This document shows positions 7,613-13,852 of a DNA stretch of 22,500 nt, piece by piece. The notes below the pieces were generated by a model. The model saw only the letters and a program-made list of their open reading frames with translations. It did no database searches and was not told where the DNA came from. The position numbers and the translations under genes were made by a program. This stretch comes from Streptomycetales bacterium. GTDB lineage: Bacteria; Actinomycetota; Actinomycetes; Prado026. The DNA lies in NCBI GenBank assembly GCA_025361995.1, contig JANYIP010000129.1:1-22500 (forward strand), given 5' to 3'. Each line of letters opens with the position of its first letter. The first letter of the stretch is position 1.

Positions 7613-9265
7613 TCAGTCGGTGAAGGTACGGGAGTAGGTGCAGCCGTCGCGGACCACGAAGATCACGCGGCCGTCCACGGCCGGGCCGGCCACCAGTCGC
7701 TCGGGGAGCTGCGGCTGGACGCCGATCCGGTAGGCCCCGGGCGACAGCTCCACCAGCAGCGGGTCGTCGCGCGAGCCCTCGACCCCCCCAGCGGCGACCA
7801 GTCGCAGCTCACCGTGCCGCGCCACGATGCGGAAGTTCGTGTACCAGGGCGAGTACGAGCGGTAGTGCCCGACCAGTGGGGAGACCGCGATCGGGGTGGC
7901 GAACCGGGGGGTGGCCGGGGGTCGGAGCACCGTCCCGCCGTAGGTCCAGCGCCGCTGGTCGCCCTCGCCGTCCAGCTCGTGTTGGAAGGTCCGCCAGCCC
8001 GGGTGGGTGCAGGCCAGCCGTTCCCCAGCCCAGCCGAGCCGCCCGCTCAGCGCCCCGTCCGTCAGGGTCAGCAGGAGTCCGTCCGCGCTCACCGAGAAGG
8101 TCCGTCCGGCACCGGTGTACGTCCCGACGTACCGGTCGGCGTCCGCGACACGCCACGGATCGACCACCGGCACTCCCGGCACTCCCGGCACTCCCGGTAC
8201 TGCGGGCACTGCGGAGCCTTCTCGTTCGGCGCGGAACAGGGCGTACCCGGTGCGCGCGATCAGCTCGGCTGGCCCGCCCTCACCCGGCCCGTTGGTGAGC
8301 ACCGCGATCCCGAGGCCGGCGTCGAGGTCGGCGAGCACGAAGGATGCGTAGCCGACCATCCCGCCGCCGTGCGTGAGGCAGGTGTTGCCGTCCACCGTCT
8401 CGACGTTGACCCCGAGCCCGTACCGGCTGGGGTGCTCGGACGGCTCTCCGCCGGGCGCGAGCGACTGCGTCATCTGGTCGAACGACGTCGCGCTGACGAT
8501 CGTCGTCCCGTCGAGAGTTCCGCGTCCGAGCAGCATTCGCAGGTAGCGGCCGAGATCCTCCGCCGTGGACGCCACGTTCCCGTCGGCAGCCGCCACTTCG
8601 AACCAGGTCGCCGGGATCAGCGCGTCGCCAGGCAGCCACGGCCGGTCGTCGTGCAACGGTTGGTACCCGGTGGCCATCAGGGCCCGGTCGGCGTGACGCA
8701 CCTGAGCAGACGACCCCGTCAGGTGAAGCGGGGCCAAGACGCGTTCAGCGACGAGCTCGGCTGCGGTCCGACCGGTGACAGCCTCGACGACCAGGCCCAG
8801 GACCACGTAGCCGGCGTTGGAGTAGTGGAAGAACGTCCCGGGAGCCGAGCCGGTCGCGGTGTGGCGGAGCTCCCACGCCTGGGCGTAGTCGTCCGGGAGT
8901 GCGTCAGACCCGGCGATCAGACCGGAGGTGTGCTGCAGCAGGTGGCGCACCGTGATAGGCGCGAAGGACGACTGCACGACGAACCACGGCAGGTACGTCG
9001 TGACGGCGGCATCGAGGTCGACCCGCCCCTCCTCCACCAGTGACAGCACGACGAGCTCGGTGAACGACTTGCTGATCGAGCCGATCTCGAACCGGGTGCC
9101 CGGGGTCACCGGCGCCTCGTTCGCGAGGTCGCTGCTGCCCAGGCTCAGCGCGAGCAGCGGGCCCTCCCTGTCGACCACGGACAGGCTCACGCCCGGCAGG
9201 TCGGCGCGGGTGATGAGGTCGGCGACTAGGTGCTCGAGGTCAGCTGCGTACCCGCGGGCACTCAT
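7613..9265 (-). CDS. S12 family serine hydrolase (beta-lactamase fold) with two C-terminal beta domains
   Basis: Penicillin-recognising serine hydrolase, 550 residues. The catalytic motifs are S63-I-S-K66 (SxxK), Y148-S-N150 (YxN) and H299-G-G301 (HxG). The catalytic domain covers about 1-345. A VPG-rich linker follows at 353-367, then two regions with the motifs YVGTYTG (about 375-455) and LVGHYRSY (about 460-550), which look like two beta-barrel domains. This three-domain plan and the motif spacing recall bacterial D-aminopeptidase (DAP); esterases and 6-aminohexanoate oligomer hydrolases share the fold, so the substrate is open. No secretion signal is seen, so it is probably cytoplasmic. 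ATG at 9265 overlaps the aminotransferase stop in ATGA. The frame stays open upstream for another 1.4 kb, but that part only mirrors the aminotransferase gene. Confidence 0.92.
   Translation of the reverse strand: MSARGYAADLEHLVADLITRADLPGVSLSVVDREGPLLALSLGSSDLANEAPVTPGTRFEIGSISKSFTELVVLSLVEEGRVDLDAAVTTYLPWFVVQSSFAPITVRHLLQHTSGLIAGSDALPDDYAQAWELRHTATGSAPGTFFHYSNAGYVVLGLVVEAVTGRTAAELVAERVLAPLHLTGSSAQVRHADRALMATGYQPLHDDRPWLPGDALIPATWFEVAAADGNVASTAEDLGRYLRMLLGRGTLDGTTIVSATSFDQMTQSLAPGGEPSEHPSRYGLGVNVETVDGNTCLTHGGGMVGYASFVLADLDAGLGIAVLTNGPGEGGPAELIARTGYALFRAEREGSAVPAVPGVPGVPGVPVVDPWRVADADRYVGTYTGAGRTFSVSADGLLLTLTDGALSGRLGWAGERLACTHPGWRTFQHELDGEGDQRRWTYGGTVLRPPATPRFATPIAVSPLVGHYRSYSPWYTNFRIVARHGELRLVAAGGVEGSRDDPLLVELSPGAYRIGVQPQLPERLVAGPAVDGRVIFVVRDGCTYSRTFTD
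8171..8215 (-). repeat. 9-bp coding tandem repeat in hydrolase linker
   Basis: Three exact copies of CACTCCCGG (8171-8197) are followed by two diverged copies (TACTGCGGG, CACTGCGG). On the minus strand they encode a VPG/VPA-repeat linker between the catalytic and C-terminal domains. Confidence 0.8.
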
Positions 9266-10530
9266 GCCTGCGAGCTCGCCAGCACCGAGTCCATCGCAGC
9301 GCCGACGACCTCGGCGATCGTGGCGACCTCGGCATCGGTGACCACGAACGGCGGCGAGACCTGCAGGGTGTTGGCGTTGATCGTCCGCATGACCACACCG
9401 CGGTCGATGCACGCCAAGCTGACCGCATCTCCGGAGACCTCCGGGTCCAGCTGGATGCCAGCCAGGAAGCCGGTGCCGCTGCGTACCTCGCGCACCAGGG
9501 GGTGGTCGGCCAGCGGCTGGACGGCCCGGTGCAGCACGGCTTCGAGCTCGGCGGCTCGGGCGATCAGGTTCTCGGTCTCGAGTACGTCGAGGTTCGCCCG
9601 GGCGACCGCGCACCCGGTCGCGTGCCCCATGTACGTCAGGCCGTGCCGGAAGATCGCCTCCGACCCCGGCGCGAAGAAGCGGTCCGCCACCGACGGTGCG
9701 ACGAGGACCCCGCCGAGCGGGGCGTACCCCGACGTCACCCCCTTGGCGAAGAGCAGCATGTCCGGCGTGAGCCCCCAGCGCTCGCTGGCGAACATGACCC
9801 CGGTCCGGCCGAACCCGGTGATCACCTCGTCGGCGATGAACAGGATGTCGTGGTCGCGGGCCAGCTGTTGCAGTCCCTCGAGATAGCCCGGCTCGGGTGC
9901 GATCACCCCGCCGGTCCCCAGCACCGGCTCGGTCATGATGGCGGCGATCCGCTCCGGGCCGATCGCCTCGATGGCCGCCGCCGCGGCGGCCAGCCCGTGG
10001 GTGGGGATCCGTGCCGTCTCGGGCACCAGCGACTCCGAGCCGTACCCGTCCCGGTTGTAGTCGAGGCCGCCGACGCTGGTCCCGAAGGCGTGCAGCCCGT
10101 GGTACGCCTGGGCCCTGGTCACGATCACTCGCTTCTCGGGCCGGCCGGCGAGCTGCCAGTGCCGGCGGGCGAGCTTGCAGGCCAGGTCGACGGCGTCCGA
10201 GCCGCCGCTGGTCAGGAACACCTTCGAGCCCTCGACGGGAGCCAGCGCGGCCAGCCGGTCGGTGAGGGCGAGGGCCGGCTCGTTCGCGAACCGCCCGAAC
10301 AGGTGGTAGGTCTCGAGGCGGCACATCTGGTCGTACGCGGCCCGGGCGATGGACTCGCGCCCGTGCCCCACGTTCGCGTGCCACAGCCCCGCCGTCGCAT
10401 CGAGCAGGCGCCGTCCGTCCGCCGTTTCCAGGTAGGCGCCGGAGCCAGCCACCACGGTGAGCCGGTTGGCCTGGGCAGAACTCATGAGGGCCTGGCCGTT
10501 CCAGAGTGCCGCACCAGGGTTGCTGGTCAT
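9262..10530 (-). CDS. Class III PLP-dependent aminotransferase
   Basis: Fold-type I PLP enzyme of the omega-/class III aminotransferase family, which typically moves an amino group from a terminal amine, beta- or omega-amino acid to pyruvate or 2-oxoglutarate. It has 422 residues. Visible signatures are TSGGSDAVDLACKLAR at 107-122, the YHG turn at 143-145, ADEVITGFGRTG at 233-244 (Asp234 contacts the PLP ring nitrogen), and the Schiff-base lysine K263 in LLLFAKGVTSGYAPLGG. The start is ATG at 10530 because AGGAGG (complement of 10538-10543) lies 7 bases upstream. The downstream S12 hydrolase gene overlaps its stop by 4 bases, so the two are co-translated. The substrate is unknown; the pairing suggests that the hydrolase product is an amine or unusual amino acid. 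Confidence 0.93.
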   Translation of the reverse strand: MTSNPGAALWNGQALMSSAQANRLTVVAGSGAYLETADGRRLLDATAGLWHANVGHGRESIARAAYDQMCRLETYHLFGRFANEPALALTDRLAALAPVEGSKVFLTSGGSDAVDLACKLARRHWQLAGRPEKRVIVTRAQAYHGLHAFGTSVGGLDYNRDGYGSESLVPETARIPTHGLAAAAAAIEAIGPERIAAIMTEPVLGTGGVIAPEPGYLEGLQQLARDHDILFIADEVITGFGRTGVMFASERWGLTPDMLLFAKGVTSGYAPLGGVLVAPSVADRFFAPGSEAIFRHGLTYMGHATGCAVARANLDVLETENLIARAAELEAVLHRAVQPLADHPLVREVRSGTGFLAGIQLDPEVSGDAVSLACIDRGVVMRTINANTLQVSPPFVVTDAEVATIAEVVGAAMDSVLASSQA

Positions 10531-10582
10531 GGGTTTCCCTCCTGGGAAGCGCTGACGGGTGGCCGGAGGATACAAGAGGACG

Positions 10583-10616
10583 ACGGCGAGTCATGTGATC
10601 GCTACGGCGCGTCATG
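10583..10616. promoter_or_regulatory. Paired direct repeat ACGGCG(A/C)GTCATG, possible operator
   Basis: Two 13-base copies differing at one position start at 10583 and 10604, exactly 21 bases or two helical turns apart. They lie in the 162-base gap between the aminotransferase start and the divergent LamG gene. The spacing fits binding of a dimer or two proteins on one face of the helix. The bound protein is unknown. I see no clear promoter hexamers in this gap. Confidence 0.4.
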
Positions 10617-10692
10617 GAGGCCACGACTCCCTGTTGCGGAGCACTCGGCGTGTGTACGTTGGCGCCATCGCAGGACACACCGGGGAGCAGCA

Positions 10693-11394
10693 ATGAAGCA
10701 CACGAAGTCCCGCCGCGTCGCCATCGCCGTCGGCAGCGCCGCCCTCGTCGCGCTCTCGATCCAGAGCCCGGCAGGTGCCGCGACCAACACCACGCTCGCC
10801 CTGTGGCAGATGAACGAGAAGCCCGGGTCCACAGTCCTCGTCGACTCGAGCGGCAACGGGATCAACGGCACCATCGGCAGCGAGGTCGTCCTCAACGGGG
10901 CCGTCCACACCTTCTCGTACCTGAAGCCGAACACCCCGCCGGCGCACCCCGGCCACCCGGACCAGATCACGAACACCCGGCTCAACCCTGGGACCCTGGA
11001 CTACTCGATCACCCTGCGGATGAAGTGGACGAACTCGTTCGGCAACATCATCCAGAAGGGGCAGTCAGGGATCGCCGGCGGCTACTTCAAGCTGCAAGCG
11101 CCGAACGGACTGGTCCAGTGCACCTTCCGAGGGTCCCTGGGCAACGGAGGCGTCGGGTCGGGTCGCGCTCTGAACGACGGCCTGTGGCACATCATCAACT
11201 GCACGCGGACGTCGACCCAGGTGACCATGACTGTCGACGGCGTCCTCACCGGCAAGCACGTCGGGCCGACCGGGACCATCGCCAACAACGCGCCGGTCTC
11301 CATCGCCGGGAAGCTCACCTGCGACCAGGTCAAGGTCACCTGCGACTACTGGGTCGGGCAGATGGACTACGTGGAGATCCAGACCAGTCCCTGA
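10693..11394 (+). CDS. Secreted LamG/concanavalin A-like domain protein
   Basis: Probable exported carbohydrate- or protein-binding protein, 233 residues. The N-terminus is a Sec-type signal peptide: MKHTKSRR, hydrophobic core VAIAVGSAALVALSI, and a likely cleavage after PAGA near residue 29. The remainder looks like a LamG/ConA jelly-roll: an early LALWQMNE segment, DSSGNGINGTIG, SITLRMKWT, GLWHIINCTRTSTQVTMTVDGV and a final MDYVEIQT. Four Cys residues (in VQC, INC, LTC and VTC) could form two disulfides. There is no catalytic signature, so an enzyme function is not supported. ATG at 10693 follows GGGGAG at good spacing. Its 3' end overlaps the end of the convergent WhiB gene by 28 bases. 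Confidence 0.85.
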   Translation: MKHTKSRRVAIAVGSAALVALSIQSPAGAATNTTLALWQMNEKPGSTVLVDSSGNGINGTIGSEVVLNGAVHTFSYLKPNTPPAHPGHPDQITNTRLNPGTLDYSITLRMKWTNSFGNIIQKGQSGIAGGYFKLQAPNGLVQCTFRGSLGNGGVGSGRALNDGLWHIINCTRTSTQVTMTVDGVLTGKHVGPTGTIANNAPVSIAGKLTCDQVKVTCDYWVGQMDYVEIQTSP

Positions 11395-11894
11395 CCGCTC
11401 GCCGGGCGACGCTCGCGCGCGCCGGCAGCCGACGTACCTCGCAGGGCGGCTCGCTGGCTGTCGCTCGTACCGCCCCAGACACCGACCAGGGTCGGGTCGG
11501 CGAGGGCAACCGTGAGGCAGTCGCTCGCGACCGGGCATCCTCGGCAGATCGCCTGCGCCTGCGCGATGTGGTCGATCGCCGCAGGGCCGGGTGGGAAGAA
11601 GAGCTCGGGCTCGTGATCCAGGCAGGCGGCCTGCCGCATCCACCTGTTCTCCAAGCCGGTGGGCGGTGGGATAGAGAAGTCGCCCTCCGGCTCGATCTCG
11701 GGTGTCAGCTTGGACGGGATTCGCTCGTCCAGGCGTGCCCGCGAGGGCAAGGTTCCATGCAAGGTTCCAGGCAAGGTTCCAGGCAAGGTTCCAGGCACTG
11801 ATCCAGCCACAGCCAGCCGCCTCCGCTCTGAGTTCCAGACGCGGCCGAGTGTAGTCGGCATCGAGTGCCATGTGAAGGCACTCAGTGCCGCCAT
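11367..11894 (-). CDS. WhiB-family iron-sulfur transcriptional regulator
   Basis: Actinobacterial redox- or NO-responsive regulator that binds a [4Fe-4S] cluster and usually acts with sigma factor region 4. The WhiB core runs from WMRQAACLDHEPELFFP through the Cys pattern QAAC...CRGC.....C, giving four Cys, to GVWGG and a short basic segment (RAALRG). At up to 175 residues it is long for the family. The extra N-terminus contains a GTLP tandem repeat. The start is uncertain: ATG at 11894 is 10 bases from the TetR stop but has no ribosome binding site; ATG 11861 is another choice; GTG 11810 has GGAGG 9 bases upstream and would keep the repeat but drop 28 residues. The gene follows TetR on the same strand, so the two are probably co-transcribed. 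Confidence 0.88.
   Translation of the reverse strand: MAALSAFTWHSMPTTLGRVWNSERRRLAVAGSVPGTLPGTLPGTLHGTLPSRARLDERIPSKLTPEIEPEGDFSIPPPTGLENRWMRQAACLDHEPELFFPPGPAAIDHIAQAQAICRGCPVASDCLTVALADPTLVGVWGGTSDSQRAALRGTSAAGARERRPASGQGLVWIST
11747..11806 (-). repeat. 12-bp tandem repeat in WhiB N-terminal coding region
   Basis: Four near-identical GCAAGGTTCCAG units run from 11747 to 11794 (the first ends in AT), and a fifth degenerate unit runs to 11806. On the minus strand they read in frame as GTLP/GTLH repeats at the N-terminus of the WhiB protein. The unit length is a multiple of three, so copy changes would keep the frame. Confidence 0.85.
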
Positions 11895-11904
11895 TTTCGA
11901 GCGG

Positions 11905-12600
11905 TCAGCTGAGGCGGCGGATCCGGTCCGCCAGAACCTGCGCCGAGTCGTCGGTCGAGACCACGACGACCACCGCCTCGCGGGCGCGGGCTCGGCCGCC
12001 GTCGCCGGTGGCCGAGCGCTCGAAGGTTGCTAGCACGTAGTCGAAGGCCTCGGCCAGAGCGCGATCGGCCGGCCCCTGCCCACCACGCCGCAACCACTCC
12101 CGGAGCACTTGGTTGTGGGCGGCGATCACGGCGCCGGCCGTGACCTCGGCTCGCAGCTCCGCCGCGGGGTGCTCAGCCTCCGCTGCCGGCGCAAATCGCA
12201 GCGCCAAGTACTTCGTGAACGCCCGGTGGTACGCGTGGACGCTGGCGATCTCGCGGGCACGCAGCGCGGGCACCTGCCGGGTCAGCCGGTAGCGCTCGAC
12301 GGACCGCTCAGGGGTCGCGATGTAGTGCGCGAACACCACCGAAGTGGCGTCGCACACGGCAGCCACCGCCGGCACGTCGTCCAACATCTCCAGCCGGGCC
12401 AGGGCCTGCGCGAGCAGCAGCTCGTGGTCGGGGAAGATCACGTCTTCCTTGGAGCGGAAGTAGCGGAAGAACGTGCGCCGAGCCATCCCGGCCCGCGCGG
12501 TGATGGCCTCCACCGTGGTCGCCTCGTAGCCGTCCGCCGCGAAGAGCTCGAAGGCCGCGGTGACGACGCGCTCGGCGACGTCGGGCTCGCGCCCGGCCAT
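11905..12600 (-). CDS. TetR family transcriptional regulator
   Basis: One-component repressor of about 231 residues. The N-terminal helix-turn-helix is at about residues 8-54: VAERVVTAAFELFAADGYEA, TTVEAITARAGMARRTFFRYF, RSKEDVIF. The rest is a helical ligand-binding region without a recognisable subfamily signature. ATG at 12600 is preferred because GGGAG lies 8 bases upstream; an in-frame ATG at 12639 would add 13 residues. It is divergent from the lipoprotein gene at 12779 and upstream of the WhiB gene on the same strand, so likely targets are itself, WhiB and the lipoprotein/exported-protein pair. The ligand is unknown. Confidence 0.92.
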   Translation of the reverse strand: MAGREPDVAERVVTAAFELFAADGYEATTVEAITARAGMARRTFFRYFRSKEDVIFPDHELLLAQALARLEMLDDVPAVAAVCDATSVVFAHYIATPERSVERYRLTRQVPALRAREIASVHAYHRAFTKYLALRFAPAAEAEHPAAELRAEVTAGAVIAAHNQVLREWLRRGGQGPADRALAEAFDYVLATFERSATGDGGRARAREAVVVVVSTDDSAQVLADRIRRLS

Positions 12601-12643
12601 GGCGGTGCTCCCGTTCTGGGCTGGTCGCCGGGACACCATGCTT

Positions 12644-12659
12644 CACGGTACCGATCGTG
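12644..12659. promoter_or_regulatory. Weak palindrome upstream of TetR gene, possible operator
   Basis: CACGGTACCGATCGTG has matching CACG/CGTG ends but an imperfect centre. It lies just upstream of the possible TetR starts, in the gap to the divergent lipoprotein gene. A TTTACA at 12718-12723 could be a -35 for the lipoprotein, but no matching -10 was found. This is a tentative call. Confidence 0.2.
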
Positions 12660-12778
12660 ATCACCGGCGGTGACGGCGGTCTGTCCGCGGCCCTGATACG
12701 TAGCCGAGGGCCGAGCCTTTACACACTTCGAACACGACAGCGCTCACGTACCAGCAGGTTCAATCCGAAACTCATTTC

Positions 12779-13120
12779 ATGAACGCATCGTCCCTTCCCC
12801 GTCGACGGGCCCGGATCGCCGTCGCCGCCCTCGCCGTCCCGCTCGCTGTGGCCGCTCTCAGCGGCTGCCAGCGCTCCGCCCAGGGGAGTGCCCCAGCGCC
12901 GGTCGCCCCGGTGGCCTCCACTCCGGCGGCAGCAGCGTCGTCGCCCGCCACCGCCAGCCCGGCGGCCACCGCCGGTTCGGGGGCAGCAGCAGCAGCAGCC
13001 AAGGCCGCCGCCGCCAGCGCGTTGAGCGCAGCGGTGAAGCAGGCCAGCTCGGCCGCCGGGACGGTCGGCTCCGACCTGTCCGGCGCCAGCTCGGCCCCGG
13101 AAGGAGACCCGACCCAGTGA
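12779..13120 (+). CDS. Small Ala-rich lipoprotein, function unknown
   Basis: 113-residue protein that I do not recognise. The N-terminus has basic residues (LPRRRARIA), a hydrophobic stretch and the lipobox LSGC with the lipidated Cys at residue 30, so it should be anchored on the outer face of the membrane. The mature part is low-complexity Ala/Ser/Pro up to about residue 70 (APAPVAPVASTPAAAASSPA), then a possibly helical Ala/Lys segment (AAAKAAAASALSAAVKQASSAAG). No catalytic motif is visible. ATG at 12779 lacks a good ribosome binding site. The stop overlaps the GTG of the next gene in GTGA, and GGAAGGAGA near the 3' end is the ribosome binding site for that gene. The two products probably act together. 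Confidence 0.75.
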   Translation: MNASSLPRRRARIAVAALAVPLAVAALSGCQRSAQGSAPAPVAPVASTPAAAASSPATASPAATAGSGAAAAAAKAAAASALSAAVKQASSAAGTVGSDLSGASSAPEGDPTQ

Positions 13121-13839
13121 CACCAACCTCTGTACGCCGTCGGGTGACCGTGGTGGCTGTTTCGCTCGGCGCCGCGGCGCTGCTCGCAGCCGGTGTGTCC
13201 GCACCGGCGTACGCCGCCACGGTCGCTCGTACCTGCACAGCCAGCGCGCTGGCGGCCGCCAAGACCGCGGTCGGCGCCTCGGTCAGCCACCGCGACTCGG
13301 TGCTGAGCGCTCTGTCGGGCCACCTGGACGTCCGCCCGCACCTGACCTCGTCGCACCGCACCACCTTGGCCGGGCTCTACTCAGCCGATCAGGTCGGCCT
13401 CGCCCAGGTGCTTGCCCGGGTGCAGGCCGACACCACCTGCGCGGCGGCCTCGACGGATGCCCAGCACATCGTCACCGACTACCGGGTGTATCTGCTCGTG
13501 GTGCCGCAGAGCGGGCTGACGCTGGCCGGCGACGTCGGGACGTACGGCGCACAGACGCTCACGGCGGCCGAGCCAGCCGTCCGGCTGGCCATCAAGCTGC
13601 TCCCCAGCAGCTCCACCAAGGAGCAGGCCCAGACCCTGTACGACGACATGGCCGCTCAGACCTCGGCCGCGCTCGGCGACTTCGCCGGGGTCGGCGACGC
13701 CATGCTGGCCCTGACGCCGGCTTCCTATCCTGGCAGCTCGGCGACGCTGAAGGCCCAGGCTGCCCGGGTCGCCAGCGGGGCGAAGTCGCTCGCTGCCGCC
13801 GGGTCCGACGCGTCCCAGCTGGCCGCCCTGCTCGACTGA
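13117..13839 (+). CDS. Exported helical protein, function unknown
   Basis: 240-residue protein that I cannot assign to a family. It has a typical Sec signal (VRRRVTVVAVSLGAAALLAAGVSAPAYA, cleavage expected after AYA near residue 33). The mature part is predicted to be mainly helical and Ala-rich, with an early TCTASALAAAKTAV segment, and a DTTC that may pair with the first Cys. It ends with a helix (AARVASGAKSLAAAGSDASQLAALLD). The GTG start overlaps the lipoprotein stop by 4 bases and has AAGGAGA upstream. It ends 13 bases before the stop of the convergent flavoprotein gene. A helical-bundle protein acting at the cell envelope with its lipoprotein neighbour is the simplest reading, but this is inference. 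Confidence 0.78.
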   Translation: MTPTSVRRRVTVVAVSLGAAALLAAGVSAPAYAATVARTCTASALAAAKTAVGASVSHRDSVLSALSGHLDVRPHLTSSHRTTLAGLYSADQVGLAQVLARVQADTTCAAASTDAQHIVTDYRVYLLVVPQSGLTLAGDVGTYGAQTLTAAEPAVRLAIKLLPSSSTKEQAQTLYDDMAAQTSAALGDFAGVGDAMLALTPASYPGSSATLKAQAARVASGAKSLAAAGSDASQLAALLD

Positions 13840-13852
13840 GCAGGTAGGTGCG

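Noticed and set aside
7600..7620. Bidirectional terminator between the importer operon and the convergent hydrolase gene
   Set aside because: Only 6 bases separate the stop codons, and no stable stem with flanking T-runs is visible.
9266..10693. Upstream extension of the S12 hydrolase frame as a giant fusion protein
   Set aside because: This part is out of frame with the aminotransferase gene and reads as low-complexity Arg/Gly/Pro. The ATGA overlap at 9262-9265 gives a normal start.
11747..11806. CRISPR-like array
   Set aside because: Units are 12 bases, directly adjacent and without spacers. They are an in-frame coding tandem repeat.
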